Origin: Schistocephalus solidus
Lineage: Eukaryota; Platyhelminthes; Cestoda; Diphyllobothriidea; Diphyllobothriidae
DNA length: 64,000 nt
Assembly (NCBI GenBank): GCA_017591395.1
Contig: WEDG01004875.1
Coordinates: forward strand, 1-64,000
Reading direction: 5' to 3'
How positions within the stretch are numbered: the stretch's first letter is position 1; every line of letters begins with the position of its first letter. The position numbers were made by a program, and so were the translations under genes. The notes under the pieces are model-generated. The model made no database searches and was not told the DNA's origin. It worked only from the letters and a program-made list of their open reading frames with translations. Of the stretch, positions 22,901 through 31,843 are shown one piece after another.

Positions 22901-25681
22901 TGTTTGACCGGCCGCTTTCACTAATTATCTCCCGTTTCCGTTTTCACTGTCCTAGTGGGATTGGCACCCAGAACAGCATTATTTATTAGTCAGAATTTAG
23001 CCTTATTGCCACTGACGGTGCCTTGACGGGTAACCATGTTATCTTTTTTAATGCCGCCATAGTTAGCATGTGCTTTGAGGTAATTTTTTCATGTGCAGGC
23101 TTCTGCGATCCGCCGCCTGGCCGAAAGCTTGACGAAAACCAGTATTACAATCCGTACTTCCCGGGCGGAGCACTTGGCATGGCACCGCCACTCTATGATG
23201 AGGCTATCGAATATGAGGATGGCACTCCAGCCACAGTCAGCCAGATGGCTAAGGATGTGGTCTGCTACCTTTCGTGGAGTTCTGAACGAAATCACGATAA
23301 GCGAAAACGCGTCCTATTTAAGGTCAGTATGTTAGTCCGTTTTGAGTACTCCAACACGTGCATTACTTCCACCCTTTTTTGCTATACTGTCACGCTTGTA
23401 TGCAATACCCCTCCTCCAAATGCTGAGTCAAGGCAAATTTTGGAAGTTGTTGTGTCCTTCCCGTGACTATATTACTCTACTACTGTATATCGTTCGCAGT
23501 AGTATCGAATTGTGTGACTGACCTACCAGGCTATCGTTATTCGTCCAGAATGGCGTTCACACATCTGTCTTTCTTGCCGTGAGAAATGCGGATTTTCCGT
23601 ATTTTTTTGGTGTTCCAAGGCAAATTGGCCTTGAAGCGATGAACCATAAGCTTCCGGCAAGTATTGTCGGCGGATACGAAGGCGTCTGAATAGTCATTTC
23701 TGGTTCGTTGTTAGCCCACCCCAGGTCGGGAATATCTGGACTTTAATCCTTTTCTCGGGAAATATTTAAGATAATGTGGGGCATGCCACTGAAAGTCGGT
23801 CTTGTGCAGCCCTGGGCGCTCTATCGATGCCTTTAAATTGCGTTGTGAGGCGTGTGGCCCACCGATGAGAGAATCTTGGCACGTACCTTCGGGCTTTTGA
23901 AACTGAGCCGCCATCTTTTCTGCTCTCCATTCGCATGTGAATCCTCTTATATATACGCCGTTTGGCCTATTTCACCGATTATATACCGAATTTTAACCCT
24001 ATTTGTTTATTCGAACAAAAATGAGGTCATCAACGCACGACGCTGGCACCGCTTTGAAAGACCTCCGATTCGGTCGATCTTTTCGAGACGCATTCAAGGA
24101 CGATTCTTCAGGCCATTCGTTTGTGATCTTCCGGTGTTAAGGGGTTTGTGTGCCCAACCTTATTCACAGTGAATGGAGGACATTTCTCTCTCACTCTCTC
24201 TCTCTCTCTCTCTCTCTCTGCCCCGAGCTTACATGCCTGGACTTTGTAGTACATGCAACTGTCGGCCATGTCTCGGTTGGTAACATCACTTATGCATCAT
24301 GGATACATTTCGTTAGGGCCTTCAGATTTTAGTCGCACAAACTTAACTGATTCTTCATGCATCCCTACCATTTTCTCACAGCATCTTGCGTTTGTATCCA
24401 TTTAAACCCTGTTAATGTAGTCTTCTAATAACATTAGTCGAGATTCTGCGTTTGACCCCTGAATATCGAAGGCAGGGACATAACTTTCTTTTATGATAAT
24501 TGACTTTCCTAGTTCCACGTCTCGTGTTAAGCCATCACCTCTGGACATCACGCTGCTCAGAAGTAGTCTTTTAAATGCCATATCTTTGCGAGAATGTTTA
24601 TTGGCAGTATTCGTCCAGTTCGAAGTGTATAATGAGAACATGTAACACTTACATTAGTTGGTGAACGCTCACCGATCGGTTACGGTGCTCACTCTCGAGC
24701 CCCGCCAGCAGTCACATAGCGGCTAGTATTATAAGTAGGTGAACATTGTCAACTAAGACAAGAGAGACCGGAAAAGCCAGCTATACCCAACCCCAGATGG
24801 TGCACCACTAGAGGCTCTATTGATTGATTAACGCTCACCGATCGATTACGGAACTCACTCGTCCCGTTCTGCCTTGGGGCCGATCTAAACCGTCAAGACA
24901 ACTAGCCCTTGGCGCAGTGAGTTATAGCGTTGGACTTCTAATCAATAAGTCGCGGGTTCGAGCCTCGGGTGGTGCACCAACTCTGGTTGGGTATGGCCGG
25001 CTAATGAGCTAGAAATAGCCATTCCAGTCTCCCCCATCTTTGTTCATCTGTCTATCATACTAGCTGCTGTGCGCCTGCTGGCTGTACTCGAGAGTGAGCG
25101 CCAAGGCAGAAAGGTAACACTTCACATACTACAGAAGCAACCAGACTGTACATTTCATTTTAATCAGCCTTCATTTTTCAGGCCAGGTTCCGGCCTGCTG
25201 ACTACAAACCGGGGCGTCTAGTGTCTATAGTGATTTTTGTTAGATGCTGTTGGGGCCAGATTTGTAAATTCACCTGGAGATGCTGCTCTTGTTACCATTT
25301 AGCAGCCGATGTGTACATGCCATACATGCCTCGGCTTTCCTGTCTGTATCATTTGCCATCAAAAAAATTAAGGCCTAGCCGCTTCTGAACCGGCAATTGT
25401 TTGTGCTTCGAAAACATCATACCCTGTGGTTTTATTGATTTCAAAAAATTATATTTTATGTAGCATTTACATCGCCGCCCTCATTTGACAGAAGCATGCG
25501 CGTTCGGCATGTTTCGTCCAGTTTCTGCTTAACCTTATCTGGTTCTTTTTTTCTCCAAAAGGCCGTTATCCTTTTGGCGATTGGTAGCGTGCTAGCTGGC
25601 ATCTACAAGCGAAAGAAATGGGCCAACATTAAAACTCGCAAGCTGATGTACAAGAACAGGCCAGTACCGAAGGACCTGTGA
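16894..25681 (+). CDS. CYC1: Cytochrome c1, mitochondrial complex III subunit (five exons)
   Basis: The gene encodes the haem-c subunit of the cytochrome bc1 complex, which passes electrons from the Rieske iron-sulphur protein to cytochrome c at the inner mitochondrial membrane. Exons 16894-16953, 19693-19983, 20776-20971, 23099-23322 and 25562-25681 join in frame to 891 bases (296 residues plus TGA). The first 20 residues are rich in Arg, Phe and Gly with no acidic residue, as in a matrix-targeting presequence. A hydrophobic Ala/Val sorting segment follows (about 29-51). The haem motif CAACH is at 87-91 and the sixth ligand Met is at about 210 in ALGMAPPLY. One C-terminal membrane helix (about 258-272) is followed by a basic tail. 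The length is slightly below the human 325. All introns begin with GT and end with AG. No break is seen, so the gene looks functional. Confidence 0.93.
16954..19692 (+). other. CYC1 intron 1
   Basis: 2739 bases, GTAAGT to CTACAG. It holds an open minus frame of 146 codons (17618-17178) and a plus frame of 115 codons (18837-19184). Neither has a recognised domain. GTAGGGTATAAAAGCCC at about 17490-17506 contains a TATA-like string, but I cannot tie it to an element. Confidence 0.6.
19693..19983 (+). CDS. CYC1: CYC1 exon 2, haem-binding exon
   Basis: Ninety-seven codons in phase 0 at both ends. The frame starts right after the CTACAG acceptor. It encodes the Ala/Val-rich sorting segment, the conserved [20 protein letters not shown] region, and [12 protein letters not shown], which holds the two cysteines and histidine that bind haem. 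It ends at the [12 protein letters not shown] stretch with donor GTTAGT. Family similarity is clear along the whole exon. Confidence 0.96.
19984..20775 (+). other. CYC1 intron 2
   Basis: 792 bases, GTTAGT to CGCTTAG with a pyrimidine-rich approach. No element recognised. Confidence 0.7.
20776..20971 (+). CDS. CYC1: CYC1 exon 3
   Basis: Starts in phase 0 after TTAG and ends after the first base of a Gly codon before GTACGT. It encodes [16 protein letters not shown], then [20 protein letters not shown] and [16 protein letters not shown], all hallmark cytochrome c1 blocks. Confidence 0.96.
20972..23098 (+). other. CYC1 intron 3
   Basis: 2127 bases, GTACGT to GTGCAG. It is AT-rich. The stretch at about 21355-21385 (ATATTTCAGACACGTCAGGATTCCGG) resembles 37610-37635, which hints at a shared old repeat. 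A small hairpin (ACAACCGT and ACGGTTGT arms) lies at about 22435-22462. No coding sequence recognised. Confidence 0.6.
23099..23322 (+). CDS. CYC1: CYC1 exon 4, methionine ligand exon
   Basis: Begins with the last two bases of the split Gly codon and ends in phase 0 before GTCAGT. It encodes [20 protein letters not shown], then [11 protein letters not shown], whose Met is the expected axial haem ligand, then [16 protein letters not shown] and the NHDKRKR charged block before the membrane helix. Confidence 0.96.
24185..24219. repeat. CT microsatellite
   Basis: An almost perfect (CT)n run of about 35 bases inside CYC1 intron 4. Confidence 0.95.
24655..24815 (-). mobile_element. tRNA-derived SINE, minus copy in CYC1 intron 4
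   Basis: Reads on the minus strand as the SINE body: TGGGGTTGGGTATAGCTGGC, then CCGGTCTCTCTTGTC, then TGCTGGCGGGGCTCGAGAGTGAGC and the end GTAACCGATCGGTGAGCG. The tRNA-like head is missing at the 24815 end. It forms an inverted pair with the plus copy at 24890-25115. Confidence 0.75.
24825..24885 (-). repeat. SINE tail fragment, minus
   Basis: A minus-strand copy of only the SINE end, from CCCCAAGGCAGAACGGGACG to the terminal ATCGATCGGTGAGCG. It sits between the two larger copies. Confidence 0.65.
24890..25115 (+). mobile_element. tRNA-derived SINE, plus copy in CYC1 intron 4
   Basis: The head resembles a tRNA-Arg(TCT): TGGCGCAGTGAG (box A type), TTGGACTTCTAATCAAT in the anticodon arm and GCGGGTTCGAGCC (box B type), without an intact acceptor stem. 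The body follows (TTGGGTATGGCCGGCTAATG, ATAGCCATTCCAGTCTCCC). The last recognisable part is TACTCGAGAGTGAGCGCCAAGGCAGAA. Such elements are transcribed by RNA polymerase III from the two internal boxes and moved by LINE enzymes (family knowledge). Confidence 0.8.
25562..25681 (+). CDS. CYC1: CYC1 exon 5, membrane anchor
   Basis: Thirty-nine codons plus TGA after the CCAAAAG acceptor in phase 0. It encodes the single transmembrane helix ([15 protein letters not shown]) and the basic matrix-side tail [19 protein letters not shown]. Length and pattern match the C-terminus of animal cytochrome c1 exactly over the helix. Confidence 0.95.
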   Translation, partial: AVILLAIGSVLAGIYKRKKWANIKTRKLMYKNRPVPKDL

Positions 25682-28329
25682 TCCGTCCTCCTACAAAGCT
25701 TTACCTTCAAAGTTTCTCGGCAGGTCTTCTCGATTTCTCAGGCATACTTCTGCTATGCATGTCGTTCCTTTCATGCCTTTCCACATGGCAGGGTACTTTA
25801 GTTTTAACTGCCATACACCTCGTCACCAATTGTAGGTACTAGTAGAGTTAAAAAAACAAAATGAACATTTTCAAGTCGAGTGCCACCTTTATATATTGAA
25901 CGTATCCATTCACTTTTGTAGGAATTTGAATTTTTTTTTCATATGTCTTACTAACCTTACTCCAGTGTCTTGCCACATTTACACAGAAAATACATATTGA
26001 TCCCTCTGGCTTGCTGCCTTTTTAGCTGCCATCTCGTGCCGACACCAAGTACGAACATGCTTTACTTGTATCAGCAACCCGAGGGCGATTATTACAGTTG
26101 GCAACGCACTTTCTCCGTGTCATGCTGCACTCTTCTTCATTTTGAGCCCTATCGAAGAATGCCTGTAGCATCATAGGTTGTTTGGGGGGGGGGGGAGGGA
26201 AGGGTGAAGTCTAGTGTACCTTAGGCTCTCTGACACGACCGTTCAGATAATGAACGAGTTGTGAACTCTGATTCCTGTTTAACAATATCTCATGCATAGC
26301 GCGGTCTAGGTTTCACTGAACAGCTAATTGATTCCACACAAGCACCCCGGAGAATTGCCAAAAGTGGACTCTCAATGTTATGCTGTACTGGTGTAGTACA
26401 CGGCACCGATCGGATATGCCTTCCGATAATTTCGGCTAAGGGTTGGTGTGCAGATAACTTATCCAAGATTCGATCTAGCGTTAATTCAGAGCAGTTGGAG
26501 TTGTAATAGCGGCTTTCAAGAGGAAAGTGATTTTTGTGTTCACAAGATACCAGATTCATCAAGTGCTGGGAAATCGCGTTCGCATTGGAGACGAGGCTGT
26601 TCATGCCAGCTTATGCAGGATGGCAACAGGATCAGACGTATGATTATGGACGGGATTCAGGTTTCTGCCACCTGGAGCTAACGTCACATGGTCAAAGCGC
26701 AGGAAAATGATATAAAGTTGGTGCATCGAATGAAGGATGTTCGAGTCGTTTGAGCAAAGCTTGCGTGGCTGTGTTGCAAGAAGATAGATGCCTTCCAATA
26801 CTGGCGCCTATAACTGGCATCGAACCCGAAAATTCAGAAAAGCCCTCCTTGTGGATTTGAAAGACATCAATGCGCGAACGAACGATTTGTTTTGGCATTT
26901 GTGTTATTTGGGACCTCAAAACCCAACCAAATCGGAAGGTAACGGTAACGTGGGATAAGTGCTCAGAAACCCAGCCTGATCTTAAAGCCTTAGGTTTTGG
27001 TAGTTTTATATGGGTATATTAATGACTTCAAACAGCCTTAAAAAAATCAAACGATTCAATACGACTCGCTGTCTATCAAGCCATCTCTGGAAACTGTAAA
27101 TGCAGTGGCTTGGTGGCGTGTTCTGCGACTCCTCGACTGATCTTACTTGTTCCCCTCGTGGTGGAGCTTTATGGCCATTTGCTTTTTCTGAATTGCGTGA
27201 CCAAAGCGTTCCATGAAGGTAAATTCATCGAAGACGTAGCTGGTTTTGGTTTCTTTCAGAATATCACGAAGCGTGCCATCCTCTGTGCTGGATTCCTCGC
27301 TTGAATCCTGTTAGGGCGGATAGAAGCCTCGGTTACTCCGTGGAAAATACAGATAAGCAATTGCAATGAAAGGTTAGGTGCTGTGATCGGTCATACCATT
27401 TAGTGTATTAGAGGAGTAAATTATAGGGAACTTCCCATTAGTGAATACAAGCCCATGCTGGAAAATTGGATGTACAACCACTAGTCACTGTAACCTGATC
27501 AGGTAAACAATCGATTAATTCCACGGGCACTTTTTATAGTCACTTCCATTTATATATGGTGCGTGACCTGTCTCATGAAAGAGGCCAACATTTGCGCAAG
27601 ATTGCTAATCACTCGCTTTGAAATAATAATAAACAACTTTAAGCGATTTGAAAACAAAATAAATCTTAAAAGTAATATTACACGACTTACCAATAGCGAG
27701 TTTTTCAGAGAAGTGAAATTTCTGAAAATACCAAAAATATTTGTGCCTAAGTACGGAAAGCCTAACCATGCCGAAAACTGAGCAAACAACTCCATCCCAA
27801 TAGGATAACGTTTGAAAATAGTCCTTTGGCAGAGTAGGGTGATTAGTCAACAGCCCACAGACCATAGATTCCAACACGCTTCCGATTTTCCATTACTTGA
27901 GGCACGCTTGATTAAGGCAAACCGGTTTTCTCTTGATTTCGCCGACAGGGACGTCAGAGTTTGTCATAAGGTTACATGTCAGCCACCGGTCAGCCACCAA
28001 TACATAAATGGAGTCGTCAGCTGAGATCATAATTTACCATTTTGTGTAAATTAAGCGAATTTTCCTTCTCTCGCATAGGTATTTGTGATGTTAGAGTAAG
28101 TTGCGGATCATCCTTTAAGTTATGGCAAATACTTCTGGATTTTCCACGTTTTCAATCAATTGTTCTGTTTATCGAAACCTTCAGGATATTTCTGTAAAGC
28201 ATTTACCGGCGTAGTAAGTTCTTCGACATTCCATTGGAAATAGGCGGTTGATTCATATTTGTAATTGCCCGCAGTTGATCGCAATTTACATCATCACGTT
28301 CTGTGAGATAGGTCATATACCGTAGATAT
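25682..28329. other. Downstream of CYC1, no gene recognised
   Basis: It starts with the CYC1 3' untranslated region, in which I see no clear AATAAA. A G-run lies at about 26187. Several minus frames (104, 65 and 75 codons between 26290 and 26919, and 90 codons at 27877-27605) have no recognised domain. They may be decayed element DNA. Confidence 0.4.
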
Positions 28330-29110
28330 TTCGCGCTTGGGTAAGTTATACCTCAAGCGGCGACGTATGTCTCGTGCGTAAGGGGAGGCAACCATTAGGC
28401 GTCAGGTAGTGAGACGAAAGGACCCACTGCCACGGCGAGAGACATCTGGAGTCGTTAATCGGACCTGGTACAGTTGCGGGCAAGGCAATTACGTCGGAGA
28501 AATTGGAAGACTGCTCCGGACGCGCATTGCCGATCATGCGGAGCAGTGCGGAGATATGACGCTAATTCTCAAATCGCGGCTCATTTGGCAAGACCCGGCC
28601 ACATATTCGAGTTCGATTAGGCCGAAATTCTCGCGAGGGGTGACAATCACTTGAACCGCGAGTTGTTTGTATCATGGTTTACAGGCTTCCAGTCTATTTA
28701 CTAGTTGAATGACCTTCTTAACCCATATTCGGCACTGAGGTTCGGCTTGGCCAAAGCAATCAGCCACTCAGGGAGCGCACAGGTGAACACATCGTCCAAC
28801 GACAATGCCGATGAGCCAGCTGACCGAGCAATCATCATGCCAGCTGATAACGACCCCTATGCCGGCAATCAAGCCATTAGCACACCAGAGGGCAGTCATC
28901 CTCAATTAAAGGGGGGCGTTAATTGTCATAGGTATGCAGTAACTTGGCGACTGCATCATATAAATACTGCATATTATGTGTAATAATTACCCTTATCTGG
29001 TGCTGTCTCAAGCTGGAATCCGAGACGTCACAGCGCTCGCGTCTACTTCTCAATTAATTTCTGGAACTAACATATTCGCTTGTAAGGGGAGCAGTTTAGA
29101 AACCCAGCTG
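28330..29110 (+). mobile_element. Penelope-like element fragment with GIY-YIG domain
   Basis: The plus strand reads LPRRETSGVVNRTWYSCG then GNYVGEIGRLLRTRIADHAE at 28425-28545. This is the GIY-YIG endonuclease pattern in the form used by Penelope-like elements: hydrophobic-VV-aromatic, spacer, NYVGE, then R and H. After a frame change comes the C-terminal region with LNRELFVSWFTG-like residues (about 28650-28690) and an open frame of 92 codons (28705-28983). A tail at 28955-29060 matches 44330-44445 (GCATC, TAAATACTGCA, then GCTCGC(G/A)TCTACT). No reverse transcriptase part is seen, so the copy is 5'-truncated. Confidence 0.75.
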
Positions 29111-30770
29111 CTCATTATTTCTCGTTGCTTCTTGTCAGCTTCTTTTGCGAAAGTAGCCGAGATTGGCCTGCACAGTTTATGGGAAGAGGCAGTGGTGCAC
29201 AGCCCATCCCCACAGGTTGTAGACGTTATTTTCTAGATTAGTGGGAAGGATTTTGATGACTTTCATGTTATTGTAGAGTGGGGGAGATAGCATGCACAGC
29301 AGCGGCACCACTTTCTTTACTCGGTATTGAAGCATATCAGGGCGATTATCTGCTGGGTAGTGTAACAGTCGGCTCCTTTTAATCGATAAACAAGGATTGC
29401 GATACTGTACTGTCATGCCAACCGACCCCTAAAAATAAAGCGAAGTTGGGAGAACTGGGTATGGGTGCGGAAGAAGCGGCTGGTTCGATCGAAACCACGT
29501 GCTATCTCCTAATTTGGGGATAGCTTCTGCGTCGCGTTGGGCCCAATGCAGCTCCTGTGAAGAGAACTGAGTCGGGCAGACCGATGAGAGATTGATAACC
29601 TGCACGAGTAGGAAGCGTGGATCAACTCTCGCCGGCAGCAGAACCTCGCACAATCTCTGAAAATGCCTTTGTCTTCCAAGACGTCCTGAACTCCTGGGGA
29701 GATGCTCGAAACCTGACTCATCACATCTACCTCCATCAACTGCCACGTCCCTTCCGACAGCCTACCAACTCTCCATGTGTACTTCAATAAGCGCGACCGC
29801 AAATGGGGAACCAGACTCGACTAGGCGGCCGCCAAAACGCAGACCGAATGAGAACGTGAGAGGACGTGGACGAATATCGGACACATGGGGCATTCGGTGT
29901 TGACGGCAAATCCACTAGACCACCTGTCGGGTTCGAAGATGGGCGGACATGAGCACAAGTCATAAATAGATCACCGTGCTGGGAATCGCCAGCCCGACAG
30001 CACTAGCGTTGCAACCACTCATCACACGTTTATGGTCAGGTAATAACGGAACATGAAGGTGTGATACGCGGGCCGGGACGAACAATGCGGTGGTGAGCCA
30101 CGGCCGTCGTCAAAGCGAGGCAGTCTACCCCCGATGAGGGGAAAAATAACAATCTCCACCCTCAAGACGAAAATCATCAGCGTCATCGTGCAGCGCATGC
30201 AGAAGGTTTTAAAGCCAGTGGCATGTCTGCACAAAAACACCCATAAAAGGCTCAAAAGCGTGGTATGAGACATACAACCGACGCTGGGAACATCATGGCA
30301 ATAAGTTAGTGGTCCCTATGATCGCCTTGCCTTCCCGTATACTGTGGATGACCGAACTCATGAAATGCCGAGAGCAGCATTTAATTTGGCTGTATGACAC
30401 AGCTTTGTTGTTATTATTTTTGATAAGTGAATTCATTTGAGACGTAGAAAGTTGTTTACCAAAGAACACTTCATTTCATATTTCTATTATGAACGAGAAA
30501 CAGATCAGATTTAAGCTTTGCTATTGAAATTTTGAGATCTAACCGTCTAGTTTGCACGTTTTCTGCTAAAAAACATTTATATAGACAGGAAAGGTCTCAA
30601 ATAAATCCCTTCTGAAAACAGAACATTGGATTTTTAATCAATGAAAATCAGGTGAACGCCGGTATGGGGGAATCGCATGGATTTCATGAAAAATGGCAGA
30701 TCCAGTTTTAACTATTTGGATTTGCCAAATTTTGGCGTCTTGTGCCCTACCATTCAGTAACAAACTGTAA
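29111..30770. other. No gene recognised; mixed base composition
   Basis: The part at 29450-30280 is GC-richer than its surroundings, with overlapping open frames of 80-105 codons on the minus strand and no motif I know. It may be a piece of another retroelement. 30400-30770 is AT-rich and ends in a TA microsatellite (30774-30788). Confidence 0.35.
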
Positions 30771-30773
30771 TTA

Positions 30774-30790
30774 TATATATATATATATCA
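30774..30790. repeat. TA microsatellite
   Basis: A short (TA)n run shortly before a SINE. Similar runs at 31276-31290, 31691-31720 and 31828-31846 all border SINE or retroelement ends. Confidence 0.85.
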
Positions 30791-30814
30791 CACTATCATC
30801 ATATTCCCGATCGC

Positions 30815-31090
30815 AACCGTCAAAACAACAAGCCCGTGGCTCAATGGTAGAGCGTTCGACTCAATTACCAAAGGTCGTGGGTTCGAATCTCAGGTGTTCC
30901 ACACTTGGGATTGGGTATGACTGGCTGATGATGGCTCATACGCCAGAAATGGCCATTCCGGTCTCCCTTGTCTTTGTCGGTTCCATTTCATCATTTGCTA
31001 CACGTCGCTATGCGACCGCCTGCGAGAGTTCTAGTCTGAGGTCCAAGGCACAACGGAACATACATGTTCTTTAAGCAGATCGGTGAGCCA
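30815..31090 (+). mobile_element. tRNA-derived SINE, nearly complete plus copy
   Basis: Head: AGCCCGTGGCTCAATGGTAG (box A type) and GGTCGTGGGTTCGAATC (box B type). Body: TTGGGTATGACTGGCTGATG, AGAAATGGCCATTCCGGTCT, CCCTTGTCTTTG. Tail: CGTCGCTATGCGACCGCCTG, GGCACAACGGAACATACATG and GCAGATCGGTGAGCC. At about 275 bases it is the best reference copy in the window. It is not a tRNA gene, because the head lacks a paired acceptor stem. Confidence 0.85.
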
Positions 31091-31114
31091 CACACTATCA
31101 TCATATTCCCGATC

Positions 31115-31290
31115 GCAACCGACAAAACCACAAGCCCGTGGCTCAATGGTAGACCGATCGACTCAATACCAAAGGTCGTGGGTTCGAATCACAGGTGTTC
31201 CACACTTGGGATTGGGTATGACTGGCTGATGACGGCTAATAAGCCAGAAATAGCAATTCCGGTCTCCCTTGTCTCCTTATATATATATAT
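31115..31290 (+). mobile_element. tRNA-derived SINE, 3'-truncated plus copy
   Basis: Nearly identical to the previous copy through the head and first body part, then cut after CCGGTCTCCCTTGTCTCCT by a TA repeat at 31276-31290. Confidence 0.85.
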
Positions 31291-31494
31291 TCAAACAGGA
31301 ATAGGCGCACACTGATCTTTTGGTTTCCCGAAGCGAAAAAATCTCCGTATTGGTGGCAAAGGTCACGAACAGGCAACCAATTATCAGGCCGAAGTCGGCC
31401 ACGTTATAATTGCAGAGAAGAGAGGCGACAAAAAATATGGGTAGATTGATACACTCTGTTTTGGGTTTATTCTGCCTTCATATATGAATGTGCG

Positions 31495-31590
31495 GCTCAT
31501 CGATCTGCTTAAGGAACATGTATGTTCCGTTGTGTCCTGAAGCTCTCATTAGAGCCCTCGCAGGCGGTCGCATAGCGACGTGAAGCATAT
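31495..31590 (-). repeat. SINE tail, minus copy
   Basis: The minus strand matches the tail of the 30815 copy: CGTCGCTATGCGACCGCCTG, CACAACGGAACATACATG, then TTAAGCAGATCGAT. With 31002-31090 it forms an inverted repeat of about 85 bases. Confidence 0.8.
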
Positions 31591-31599
31591 GAATTTTAA

Positions 31600-31688
31600 G
31601 TGGTCCACAGGTGGTCCACACTTGGAATTGGGTATGACTGGCTGATGAAGGCTAATAAACCAGAAATGGCCATTCCGGTCTCCCTTGT

Positions 31689-31695
<7 letters not shown>
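31600..31695 (+). repeat. SINE body fragment, plus
   Basis: Starts at GTGGTCCACACTTGGAATTG and continues through AGAAATGGCCATTCCGGTCT to CTTGTCTTTA, then a (TA)n run. The tRNA head is absent. Confidence 0.8.
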
Positions 31696-31719
<24 letters not shown>

Positions 31720-31720
31720 C
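31691..31720. repeat. TA microsatellite
   Basis: About 28 bases of (TA)n at the truncated end of a SINE. Confidence 0.9.
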
Positions 31721-31843
31721 TCTGATGATGGAAGCGAGAAGGCTTTCGAAACGTCAGTACAAATACAATTTGGTCCATGAACTCGCCCCCTCATCTTCTT
31801 CGTCTTCTTCAGGAGATGATGAACGCGATATATATATATATAT

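Larger units (their letters stand above)
23323..25561 (+). other. CYC1 intron 4
   Basis: 2239 bases, GTCAGT to TCCAAAAG. It carries a CT microsatellite and a head-to-head pair of tRNA-derived SINEs (see separate entries). Confidence 0.7.

Noticed and set aside
30838..30900. tRNA genes at the SINE heads
   Set aside because: Box A and box B are present but the acceptor stems do not pair, and the heads continue into the shared SINE body, so these are SINEs, not tRNA genes.
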